Assembly (NCBI GenBank): GCA_027574665.1
Contig: CM050649.1
Span: forward strand, 67,298,150 to 67,362,149
DNA from: Rhynochetos jubatus
Lineage: Eukaryota > Chordata > Aves > Eurypygiformes > Rhynochetidae
Length of the DNA: 64,000 bases
Reading direction: 5' to 3'
Part shown: positions 12,084 to 20,970 of the stretch, piece after piece
Numbering within the stretch: the stretch's first letter is position 1
How the letters are laid out: each line of letters begins with the position of its first letter
Program-made: the position numbers and the translations under genes
The notes under the pieces: model-generated
What the model was told of the DNA's origin: nothing
Databases searched by the model: none
What the model saw: only the letters and a program-made list of their open reading frames with translations

Positions 12084-12674
12084 TTAACCGTGCACGTCCC
12101 TACCCAGTGGCACGCTTCGGTAATTACAAGGTAGGTTACTCTGCTTTCTTTCAAGGATAAGCTCCTTGGCCTTCATCTGGAAGCAAGGCATGCACGCAGG
12201 CAGGTCCCTGCAGAGTAAGCCTTTCGCCACAAGTTCACACCCTGCCTGACATTCGCATCGGTGGATGTTGACTTGGCATTGGATGAACTTAGTATCTCTC
12301 CAGCACGGTGCACCGCCTACAGGGAGGACAATAAAGATACCCCTTCTAAAGGTCTTCGTTTGCAGTGATCTGGCCAGTGCCAGTGGGCTCACGCTCCCCA
12401 CCACATTTTTGAAACACACCATTTTCTTTACCCGTTCTGAATTTGATATCAAAAGTTTTACATCAAATTTTAGATCAATGGCGACCAGTTTCCTTGCTAG
12501 AGCTAATCGAGTGACTTCATTTACCAAACATGTCCAAAGCTTAGCTCCTACACACAGAAAATAAACAAGAGAACGAATTTTCATAATTTCTGTCTTTGAT
12601 TTATTCATAATAAGACCTATTTCCTTGGCAGAAGTTGCAAGACCATCTGTCTTTCTGAAATGTAATGGCTCCAA
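12084..12674 (-). other. Antisense 196-codon open frame, origin unclear
   Basis: This open frame runs antisense in an NPAS2 intron, from an ATG at 12674 to a stop at 12084. I do not recognise a full-length family. Near its N-terminus, the stretch KEIGLIMNKSKTEIM (around residues 17-31) resembles the K-GL-IN--KTE-M motif found after the catalytic site of non-LTR reverse transcriptases. An open frame of this length is expected about once by chance in 64 kb, so it may be meaningless. The alternatives are a degraded LINE fragment or random sequence. Confidence 0.25.
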
Positions 12675-13444
12675 ACTCAGTGAGCAGTATTTTTAAAAGA
12701 AAACACTCGGAGCTAGTTTCAGACCTGCTGTGAGCAGCCCCAACTCTGTTACTTGACCCATTTATTTCTTTCAGACATCTTTGAGACGTTGTTGGCCTAC
12801 AGCACCTGAAACAAGCCGCTGCTTTAGGTCCATTAACGTTTTCATTAATTGCCCCCCTCCCTCAGCTGATTAATGTGAGCTCTGCCTCTACCTTTTTTCT
12901 GAGTAAAGTCTTGGCACACAGAAATTCATTTAAAATGTATCGTATTTAAATAAAAACTGTGTTTTAAAAGCTAGACAAATAAGTACAAACATGATGGATC
13001 AACCCCTCCTTATGCAAAGGAAAGCAATGCATTGTGCCTGTCCTTTGGAGAAAGGTATGGGTTTTTTCCAAGAAAAATTAGAGGGGACATGATAGTTTAG
13101 GGAATTGTTAATATAGCAATAAGCTGCGGAAAGGTGTACTAATTACTGGGCATACCTCAGACATACTGCCAGGCATGAGACTGATGGATGAATAATGAAG
13201 AGAAAATTGTGATTCTGATTTCATTTAAACGCTAAGTAGCTCCACTTAAATGAATGGAGTTCCACGTGTGTAGCAGTGGTGCGGAATCAAAATCAGATCC
13301 AAAAGCAGCTCTGACTACCTGGGATGCGTACCTCCGTACAGTCCTTGGTGGAGAGAGGCTAGGTTTGAAATATTGCAAAGATAGCTTGTAGCATTAATAA
13401 TTCACAGTTTTAAAAGATGCCTTCTTCCTCTGTAACAGCTAGAA

Positions 13445-13500
13445 TGAAAGAAAGAGCCCCTAGAAAAGGGGGTGAAAGAAAGAGCCCCTAGAAAAGGGGG
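13445..13500. repeat. Perfect two-copy 28-nt tandem duplication
   Basis: The unit TGAAAGAAAGAGCCCCTAGA followed by AAAGGGGG occurs twice with no mismatch. Each unit carries CCCCTAG-AAAAGGGG, a near-inverted repeat able to form a small hairpin. The lack of divergence suggests a recent duplication, which may vary in copy number among individuals. Confidence 0.95.
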
Positions 13501-14235
13501 CAAAATTCCCAAGCCCTACAACTTTTAAAGAAGAAAGCCCCATCTTGCAATGCAAGCACGGAGAGTAGGTCATTTACAGAAACACTGACAGAGGAGCTGC
13601 TAGCTCTTTTGCACAAGTCAAAGGCATGGCACGGTTAGGAAGAACACTGGGTGACAGGTACCTGATGGGAAATCAGACAAATGACAGTGACTGCCTGTTT
13701 ACACATCTTCTCAATGATAAGGACACGGCCATTCAACACAGACAGCTCTGGCTTGACTGTGGCCTCATTAAAAACATTTGACAACCCAACTGTATGTAAG
13801 GTGTTGAATTTCCAGAGGCAAATTCAAAAGCAGCACTGTCTGAAAGGCAAGCTGATTTTGCTGAAAGGAGAACTGTAAGGACTGAAAGGACATGGAGCTA
13901 CTCTTTCCTCTCTGGTCAGGATGGCCCAGAACAGTGTGAATGTACAGGGAACTGCTCTTGTGAGGGCTGTGCCTGCCCCGCCGAGAGGGGACGTGTACCT
14001 TGGGGACACATTTCACAAGTAATGAGTGCACTTGCAGAACAAGAAGTGAAGAAGCTAGAGGCAGCGGAACTGTTAATGTAGGAAAGAGAGCTGATTTCCA
14101 ACAAACAGCAAATACATAGTGAATCCAGAAACATGGTAACTTTATTTTAGAATGTATCTTTGGATTTAATTCTGTCACCTTCATTATCCAAGACAGCTGG
14201 GCTATGTAAATAAACCCTCCCCCCTTCTTTTCCAG

Positions 14236-14430
14236 ATGTTCCTACAGCAGCCAATGGTGTCCTTGAGCTTTAGCAATACTCAGCAGCCAGAGCCACAACA
14301 GCTACAGCAGAGATCGGGGGCCATTTCCCAGCAGCAGCTTGTCCCCAGTCCTCAAGTTCAAGGGCAAATTGCATCTTCGCAAACAGCGAACCAGCAAGCA
14401 CTGAGAGAAGCGAGCGTGATATCGAGTCAG
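14236..14430 (+). CDS. NPAS2: NPAS2 coding exon, Gln-rich
   Basis: 65 codons, phase 0 at both ends, lie between cttttccag and CAG|gtaatc. The peptide begins [20 protein letters not shown], is Gln-rich throughout and ends [14 protein letters not shown] followed by SLSFS and VIS-Q matches mammalian NPAS2. Together with the preceding exon it forms the block that follows CLOCK exon 19 in the paralogue. Confidence 0.96.
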
Positions 14431-15150
14431 GTAATCATTTCCTTGAACAGAGAAGCATTTATATGGAAAGAAGACACTGAGCTGTTATTAAGCAAGCAAG
14501 TATAATCATGTCAGTCCTGTAAGTGTGCCTTTGCCCTTCCTTCCCTATTCTCCTGCATAAGAGCAGCCTATAAAAACGTCCCTATGACGTTTCCTTTACC
14601 TTAAATCCCTTTTATAAGAGTTGAGGGTTACTTGAGCAGCTGTTTCAGCCGGAAAACTCAGCAAGGGGGCATGCAAAAGGTGTGGATGACTTACTGTTCC
14701 ACAGATGGTCCTGAAAGAAACCTGACTGACCACACCGGAAACTAGCAATAGTGATGTTGGCTGTACAACCTCTCAAAATACGCTTTACCCCCTCTCGGTC
14801 ACCAAATCCAGTTGGATACCACCAACAAAATGAAGCCTGTGTGCTGTGGTGGCACCCAGTTGGAACACGCTGAGATTTGTGTGAGATGCCCAGGTTCTGA
14901 GCCGAAGGGATTGCTGCACCGGGAGATAGGAGCTCAGCCTCAGCAGTAACCGAGGTCTGGGAAAGCTAGGAAGTTTGGCGCTGGATTTTTTTTCTTATTG
15001 TTCATTTCTCGGCATTTCTCAGCCCACCAGTTGTACCTCCCGTCACAGAAAACTTAGCTCCTACTTCTGTGTTATCATCAGAGCCCTCAGCCTTAGCTTT
15101 TAACCTCCTGCATACAATTTAATGATTGAATATAACGAATAAAATAAAAC

Positions 15151-15453
15151 CACAGAATCACGGAATGGTTTGGGTTGGAAGGGACCTTACAGACCATCCA
15201 GTTCCAACCCCCCTGCCATGGGCAGGGACACCCTCCACTAGACCAGGTTGCTCAGAGCCTCATCCAGCCTGGCCTGGAACACTGCCAGGGATGGGGCATC
15301 CACAGCTTCTCTGGGCAACCTGTGCCAGTGCCTCACCACCCTGTCTGGGAAGAATTTCTTCCTGATGTCCAATCTAAATCTCCCCACTTTCAGTTTAAAC
15401 CCGTTACCCCTTGTCCTGTCACTACAGGTCTTGTAAAAAGTCCCCCCCCAGCT
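15151..15453 (-). mobile_element. CR1 LINE 3' fragment next to a CpG-rich exon
   Basis: The fragment runs in minus orientation from CACAGAATCACGGAATGG to the block complementary to CTTTTTACAAG. It includes the reverse-complemented ORF2 tail (LNLPTFSLN and similar when read on the plus strand in other frames). It ends about 150 nt before the splice acceptor of the GC-rich NPAS2 exon and near the edge of the CpG-rich tract. Confidence 0.92.
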
Positions 15454-15469
15454 TTCCTTGTGCCTGGCA

Positions 15470-15990
15470 GCAGCCGGGCAGACGCTGGGCCGGGCGTTAA
15501 CGGCGCCTGCGCCCCCGCCGCGCTGCCGCGGTCCGCGTCTCGAAGCTCCCCCCGCGCTGCCGTCACGGACGCGCTCGAGTGTCGCCGTCTCATCCCTCTC
15601 TTGCAGGGCCCGAAGGCGGCGAGGAGCGCGGAGCTGGCGGCGGGCGGCGGCCGTCCCACCCGCGGCGCTCCCACGCCGTTCGCCGCGTCCCCCGCCGGCG
15701 GCGGCACCGCGGCGCCCCCTGCCGGCCCGCCCGCCCCCGGCTGCAGCCACGACCAGCAGCTCAGGTACGGCCCGAGCCTGCCCGGCCGGCGGGCGATGCG
15801 GAACCGGCCCGGCCCGGCTCAGGCTGCGCCCCGCCGTCACCCTCCATCGGCCGCACTCGGTTCGGGCTCGGCGTGGCCGCGCCTCCTCTGGCCTGGCAGC
15901 CCCGGGGTGGGGGGTGTCTGCGCTTTCACTTCCCCGCCTCGGGGGTGTGCGCGGTGCTTCCTTACAGCGCTGTGTCCCTTTCTCTCCTTT
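15470..15990. promoter_or_regulatory. Intragenic CpG-rich island over an NPAS2 exon
   Basis: Base composition rises sharply here compared with the flanking introns. CG dinucleotides are frequent (for example GCGCCTGCGCCCCCGCCGCG near 15500) through the exon 15607-15764 and the short intron after it. It could be an intragenic or alternative promoter, or simply one of the GC-rich exons common in birds. I saw no TATA box or clear initiator. Confidence 0.5.
15607..15764 (+). CDS. NPAS2: NPAS2 coding exon, GC-rich, Ala/Gly/Pro-biased
   Basis: This 158-nt exon lies between ctcttgcag and CTCAG|gtacgg. It begins [20 protein letters not shown] and ends GCSHDQQLR, with the Arg codon completed by the next exon. 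The start GPK and the end SHD-QLR match mammalian NPAS2. In my recall the middle is Ser/Thr-rich in mammals, whereas here it is dominated by Ala, Gly and Pro from GC-rich codons. The frame is intact. Confidence 0.92.
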
Positions 15991-16001
15991 CCCTGCGCCA
16001 G

Positions 16002-16094
16002 GCTGTTGCTCAGCCAGCCGATCCAGCCCATGATGCCCGGGTCCTGTAACGCACGACACCCTCCAGACCTCAGCGTGGCGGGATCCCAGGCCAA
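16002..16094 (+). CDS. NPAS2: NPAS2 coding exon with [15 protein letters not shown]
   Basis: The exon follows a short 237-nt GC-rich intron (acceptor ctgcgccag) and ends AA|gtacgt. It encodes [19 protein letters not shown] and on to GSQA, with the split Lys codon finished by the next exon. [11 protein letters not shown] is a strongly conserved NPAS2 signature. Confidence 0.95.
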
Positions 16095-17456
16095 GTACGT
16101 GACTTGTCCAAGATAAAACACCGGTTACTCTGGAGGGGAGACAGCCTTCCCTAGTAAGATGAGGAAGCAGTTACCCGTATCGGGAAGGCGTTGCTGTGCT
16201 GAGCCTGCCTCCCAGTGCCAGCATGAGCCTGGTCACAGCAGGAAGGATGGCACAACGTGCCAGGGCCGTTTTAACAACCCGAGGCCGGGGGAATTTTTCT
16301 CCCTCACAATGCTGCTTGCTTCAGCGCTGGAGCTTCTGGCCCACCGGGCTCAGTGCGGGAGAGAAAGCCAGCACTGGCCCAGTTCAAGTGCCGGGTGCCA
16401 GGAGAGCTGCTGGTCTCCGGGCAGGGATGCCAGTGGAGCTACGCCCAGCCTACACCGGCAGAACCGAAAGAACCCACGGGTCCCTGCACCCTTGGAAGAG
16501 CTGCGAAACAAACTACCGCCTCGGTTGTTTGTCTCCTCAAAACTCGGACGAAGGAAGCAGAAAACATCAGAATTTTTTGCTTAGCCGTTTTTTGACACTG
16601 TACTTAGCTGCAAACTGCTAAAAGAACAAGGCAGCCTTCTGCACGGCATTACTTTAAAGGTAATTCCGTACGTCACCTCGGGAATGTCGGCACTCAGTGC
16701 TGTTCTCTTTAAACATCGCTGTTGCAGTTTAAGATTATCTCGAGTTAAGCTTTTCGACTTTAAATATACGGCATTTTAGATCTGCTTTTAAGCATCTCAA
16801 CAGGCCTGGTTTGCAAAGATACCTCTCCCAGTTATATGGACTTCCTGACTCACATGACCCTTTTTTAGGAGCTCACATCCCAGTCCAAGTACCCAAACCG
16901 TAGCATTTCTGACTAACCCCTAATGCTGAACAGCTGTTGAGCGAACACACGCCACACTATGATCTCATCACCCGTTACAGGATAAACAGACTTAGGCTGG
17001 GTTGGCAATAGCTCCATTGCGGTTTTGCCCACGGCCTTCCACAAAACAACACGCATTTAAGGTTTGCTGTGCAAAAGCAGACTGGCAGGAGGAGCCGAGT
17101 GTTTTGTTTCTGCCCTATCCCTCACGCCAGAGGACTTCTAGAAGCTCCTGTTCCAACGATGTGGAACTGCTGACCCTCCTTGGCAGTACGCGTATGAGCA
17201 GCGTAAGGACACTCGGCCCTAGCCATCTTTCTGCCACCCGGCGGGCAGTCGCAGGGAAGCGCAAGCAGCAAAGGGGGAGGTGTGTTCAATTCTCTTGCAC
17301 TGCGGTTCAGAGCTCAGCATCGATACAGAATCAAAGGCCTTTTGGTTTAATGAGCCTGGGATGTAAATGCTGTGGCTGAAGAGAAGACACACACAAACCA
17401 GACTAATGAATCTAAAACGTGGTCTGGATTTTGAGGTGAGCTGTATTCACAGTGGA

Positions 17457-17960
17457 TTCACAGAGTGTTAGGGGTTGGAAGGGACCTCTAGGGATCATCT
17501 AGTCCAACCCCCCTGCCAGAGCAGGATCACCTAGAGCAGATCACACAGGAACAAGTCCAGGCGGCTTTCGGAAGCCTCCAGAGAAGGAGACTCCACTCCC
17601 TCTCTGGGCAGCCTGTCCCAGTGCTCTGTCACCCTCACAGGGAAGAAGGGTTTCCTCATGTTCAGGCTGAACCTTCTGTTTTCCAGTTTGTGGCCACTGC
17701 CCCTAGTCCTGTCACTGGACACCACTGAGAAGAGCCTGGCCCCATCCTCCTGACACCCACCCTTTAGATACTGATAAGCATTGATAAGATCCCCCCCTCA
17801 GCCTCCTCTTCTCCAAGCTGAATAGACCCAGCTCTCTCAGCCTTTCCTCACATGGAAGGTGCTCCAGGCCCTTCATCACCTTAGTGGCCCTGCGCTGACC
17901 CTCCCCAGTAGCTCCTTGTCCTTCTGGAACGGAGGAGCCCAGAACTGGACACAGTCATTC
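17457..17960 (-). mobile_element. CR1 LINE fragment of a different subfamily
   Basis: The terminal block TTAGGGGTTGGAAGGGACCT, in reverse orientation, is followed by about 500 nt of CR1 3' sequence. That includes the reverse complement of the ORF2 tail and of the AGGCTGAGAGAGCTGGG block. The 3' end differs from the copies at 3598, 6686, 15151, 27791 and 61085, so it belongs to a separate CR1 subfamily. It is antisense to NPAS2 and ends about 200 nt before the next exon. Confidence 0.92.
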
Positions 17961-18159
17961 AGCCCTCCAAGTCCAGCTCATGCATGGGGTAAGGGAAAAC
18001 AGTGCTGCCAATGGTGCCATCATTCCAGTTACCAGGCCCCGTGCACTGGAATCCTTTATTGGGAATTATTTATGAAGAATAGGGACTTCCATCCCTACCC
18101 TGTGAGAAGACCTTTGCTTCCAACAGTTTGTTCTTGACTGTTTTGCATGTTTTCCACAG

Positions 18160-18346
18160 GTATTCTCAAACCCCACAGATGTTTCAAAGTTTGGAAGTGC
18201 AGACTTCCAGCAGCAGCTCTCCAATCGTACTGATGGGACAAGCCGTGTTAAACCAAGGGTTCGCCACTCCGCCTCCTTCCCAGCCATCCTCTCTGCCACC
18301 TATGCAACTCCAGCACCAACAGCATCAGCAGCAACGCTACCTGCAG
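18160..18346 (+). CDS. NPAS2: NPAS2 coding exon, Gln/His-rich
   Basis: The exon follows ttttccacag and ends CTGCAG|gtaggg. After completing Lys it reads YSQTPQMFQSLEVQTSSSSS, then VLMGQAVLNQGF and on to a His/Gln-rich end, QLQHQQHQQQRYLQ. VLMGQAVL and YLQ match mammalian NPAS2, and VLMGQ is also shared with CLOCK (MLMGQ). Confidence 0.96.
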
Positions 18347-19476
18347 GTAGGGTAGGGCAAAGAGGACGATGTACAAAATGTATACGCGGACTAAGGCGGC
18401 GAGAGGGCTGTGGCAAACGGGGTCCCGGGTTTCAGCAGGAGCCCGGTCGTGGCAGAAATGGCCATTTTAGAGATACGGAAATGTGTGAGATGCTGATACA
18501 GCGCCGTGGACCCTTCCATATGGGAAAGATAGTTAGATTATCCTGGATATATGTAAAGTGTGTTTCTAGATGGAGAAAATTGCTGCCTTAGGATTTATTC
18601 TGTACTCTTTATTCGGTATAGAATGTGCTTAGTTTACAAGTCAAAAGATGATTTTTAATTACCAGCATCGGCATAAAATGAGATCTGGATCAGATATCTG
18701 GATCCCTTCAGTAAATTAACATATTTTCTCAACTCCACAAGGCAAAGAAGATAAACTGGAGCACGTTGCCTGGAAGACCCAGGTGATTTGAAGATGTAAA
18801 AATATTTATTTTTTTACCTAATTCAACACATACTAAAGTAAAGGGGAAGGGGGGAAATTAGGTGTCTCTGTATTAACTCAAAAGGAGTTGAACTGAATCT
18901 ATAAAACCTGATCACATATCCACTGGCATCACTGAAAGAGTATCATCAACCTCAAACGATTAAACTTTTGTTATTGAAATGAAATCCTTATCGAAGCTGA
19001 GAATTAATGAAAAAACTATGGCAGATACGGCTCCCAATAAAAGCATCCACAAAATGCACAACGGTTTCACCACTGCAAGGTCACACCCTGCTGTAAACCC
19101 ACACAAGGGAGGGGCTAGAAGGGGCAGCACGAGGTACGCTAGGATCCCGTTTCATTTCAGTTCGATGGCTGTCATCCATCCGGGTCATTTCTGGCACGTT
19201 CGCCCACCCCGTTCCTAAACCAGCTTTTCAGGATAACCTGCAAATCCTAGGCAGCACATTCCTGTTTGTTAGAAAACCTTTCTCAATGCCTAATTGTAAT
19301 GTTCTTTGTTGCGATTTATGCCCATTCCTTCTAGCATTAGGTAAGCTAACCCCAAGCCAAACAGCCCCAGCAATGAAAGCCAGCAGTCATATTCTTAAGC
19401 ACTCCGTACGTTGAGGACCAAGAGCTTTAACATGTGAAAGAGTCGAACACCACGATGAATTTTATTTTATCTGTAG

Positions 19477-19662
19477 GTGCAAACACCAAGTTCTTTGCAC
19501 AACGAGCAACCCGATTCTTTGCTCCTGCCATCTTACTCGCCACAGCAAGGAAATCTGGGATATCATCAGACACAGCAGCAGCAGCAGCAACAGCAGCAAC
19601 TAACATCAAGAAGAAGCAATAGCTTATCGGAATCATCAAATTTACCACAGCCACTGCGATAG
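19477..19662 (+). CDS. NPAS2: NPAS2 last coding exon with polyQ tract and stop
   Basis: The exon begins after ttatctgtag and ends with TAG at 19660-19662. It encodes VQTPSSLHNEQPDSLLLPSY, a tract of nine Gln (19573-19599, mostly CAG) and the terminal RRSNSLSESSNLPQPLR. The ending resembles the CLOCK C-terminus (RHR-DSL-D-S--QPQ), which fixes the family. Pure CAG stretches of this kind often vary in length among individuals. Confidence 0.97.
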   Translation: MQTPSSLHNEQPDSLLLPSYSPQQGNLGYHQTQQQQQQQQQLTSRRSNSLSESSNLPQPLR

Positions 19663-20970
19663 AGTCCCACCAGCACAATCAATGCACGATTAGCTTTAAC
19701 CAATGGGCACACGGGGCAGAAGAGAATGACTTTGTACTTACTGTTTCGGCTCTTGCACAAGCATTTCCTTCAAAGCTCTGTGACAGAAGCACGCCGCAGA
19801 GCGCAGACTGCCACAGACAGCGCATTTAAGGCACGCCGGATTCAGTTTGCGCTGTCACGCGAGCACGGTACGTCCTGGCAGAGCAACACGCAAAGGAACA
19901 CTATCCTGTACAGCCTCCGTCACCCGTGGATGCACGGGAGAAGGCGTTCAGTCTTGGCGTGTCACTGAAAGCGATATGGCGATTCCAAAAGACTGTCGAC
20001 AGACTCATGAGGTACTTGGCCTTCACTGTTTCAGTTCTTCTTTCGTGTATGAAAAGCACTGCGTCAAAGGTCTATCGAGGAGAGAACAAGAGATTATTTT
20101 TATTATGATTATCGTTATTATTTTGCACAACTGCACAGAGGACAAAACCTAGGCACTTTCTGTAAAGAGAAGTTTGTCTCCTTATTCTTGTGGCCAAATT
20201 AGCACATCCAATGGAGGAGAAAGCCCAGTCATTGCTGAAGATGTCATAACCCTTGTTTTAGAGTCTGAAAAGTATTATGCAGCTTACCCTAATTGTTCGT
20301 CACGACTAGGAACAAACAAACGAACCCCACAACCCACACTGGGCTGTTTTCTATGTGAACTGTGGTTGCAAAACAGAACCCGGATTGTAACCGCAATCGT
20401 GCAACTCTCCGACACTGCAACACGGATCCTTCTCCAACCTAAAGAACTCACCTACTGCAAGTCTCTGGGGAATATGCACTGTGTTTTGGCCCACTGACTC
20501 GGGATGCTGCAGACTATTACATATCTCTTTTCATTATAACATTTAGGATTGAGTTTTCCTTTGGGGGGGACAAAAAAAAAAAGAAAGAAATGCACTTTTC
20601 GCTTTTTTTGTATGTTTTCTGTTGATATGTTTCTAAGAAAGATTTTATGTAATTATTAAATAAAAAGTAGTGTATTGTACAGCTGTTGTAATAATGACCT
20701 ATTTCTATATAAAATAAAATTATATGGAATTATGTGGAAATTATTTTGTATATGAAATATCAACTCATTTCACAAGTATAAAGGTTGTGCTTGTGCTTTT
20801 TTGTGAGTGGATATTTTGTAATAAACTAATGAATTAGAAATGGTTTTTTTGTGAAGGAAACTGCTGTTTCATGCTATATACAACTCAAACTATTTTTTTT
20901 CCCATTTAATGATGGACAGTTGTCTTTATTTGTAGAATAAAATAAAATAGCCAAAAGGCTTTATTGCAGG
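19663..20970 (+). other. NPAS2: NPAS2 3'UTR
   Basis: About 1.3 kb of non-coding, increasingly AT-rich sequence follows the stop. There are several AATAAA hexamers: 20659-20664, 20713-20718, 20820-20825, 20936-20941 and 20941-20946. The last pair, followed by TTTATTGCAGGACTTG, probably marks the distal end. Two GCACTTT heptamers (20153-20159 and 20592-20598) match the miR-17/20/93 seed. The exact end is inferred. Confidence 0.75.
20936..20946 (+). terminator. NPAS2: Distal NPAS2 polyadenylation signals
   Basis: Two overlapping AATAAA hexamers (GAATAAAATAAAATAG) are the last in the AT-rich 3'UTR before composition returns to normal. Upstream hexamers at 20659, 20713 and 20820 could serve as proximal sites. 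Confidence 0.7.

Larger units (their letters stand above)
8235..14235 (+). other. NPAS2 intron, about 6 kb
   Basis: This intron contains a 21-nt direct duplication (9477-9518), a perfect 28-nt direct duplication (13445-13500), an A-rich run near 10326-10350 and a 196-codon antisense open frame (12084-12674) of uncertain nature. I identified no CR1 copy and no additional NPAS2 exon. Confidence 0.6.
102..20970 (+). other. NPAS2: NPAS2 gene, 3' half (gene span)
   Basis: Ten plus-strand exons encode the last 462 residues of neuronal PAS domain protein 2. NPAS2 is a bHLH-PAS transcription factor that pairs with BMAL1 on E-boxes in the circadian clock, as a paralogue of CLOCK. The window protein has only the C-terminal transactivation half: a Ser-rich stretch (roughly residues 28-80), the coiled-coil segment [18 protein letters not shown] and onward (around residues 142-190), a Gln-rich region, [15 protein letters not shown] (around 308-322), VLMGQAVL, a polyQ tract and the terminal RRSNSLSESSNLPQPLR. 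The bHLH and PAS domains must lie before position 1, since the first exon starts in mid-codon. All exon phases chain without a frameshift or internal stop, so this is a functional gene rather than a pseudogene. Identity rests on recalled similarity to human NPAS2; CLOCK was excluded by the closer match and by the RPL31-TBC1D8 neighbours. Confidence 0.95.

Noticed and set aside
15238-16059. 273-codon antisense open frame opposite the NPAS2 CpG-rich exon
   Set aside because: It is the complement of a GC-rich coding exon, intron and CR1 tail. GC-rich DNA lacks stops in many frames, and the C-terminal part is only CR1 sequence.
15175-16116. 313-codon plus-strand open frame as a separate gene
   Set aside because: It is NPAS2 exon 15607-15764, the stop-free intron and exon 16002-16094 read through, preceded by CR1 sequence. 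It is covered by those features.
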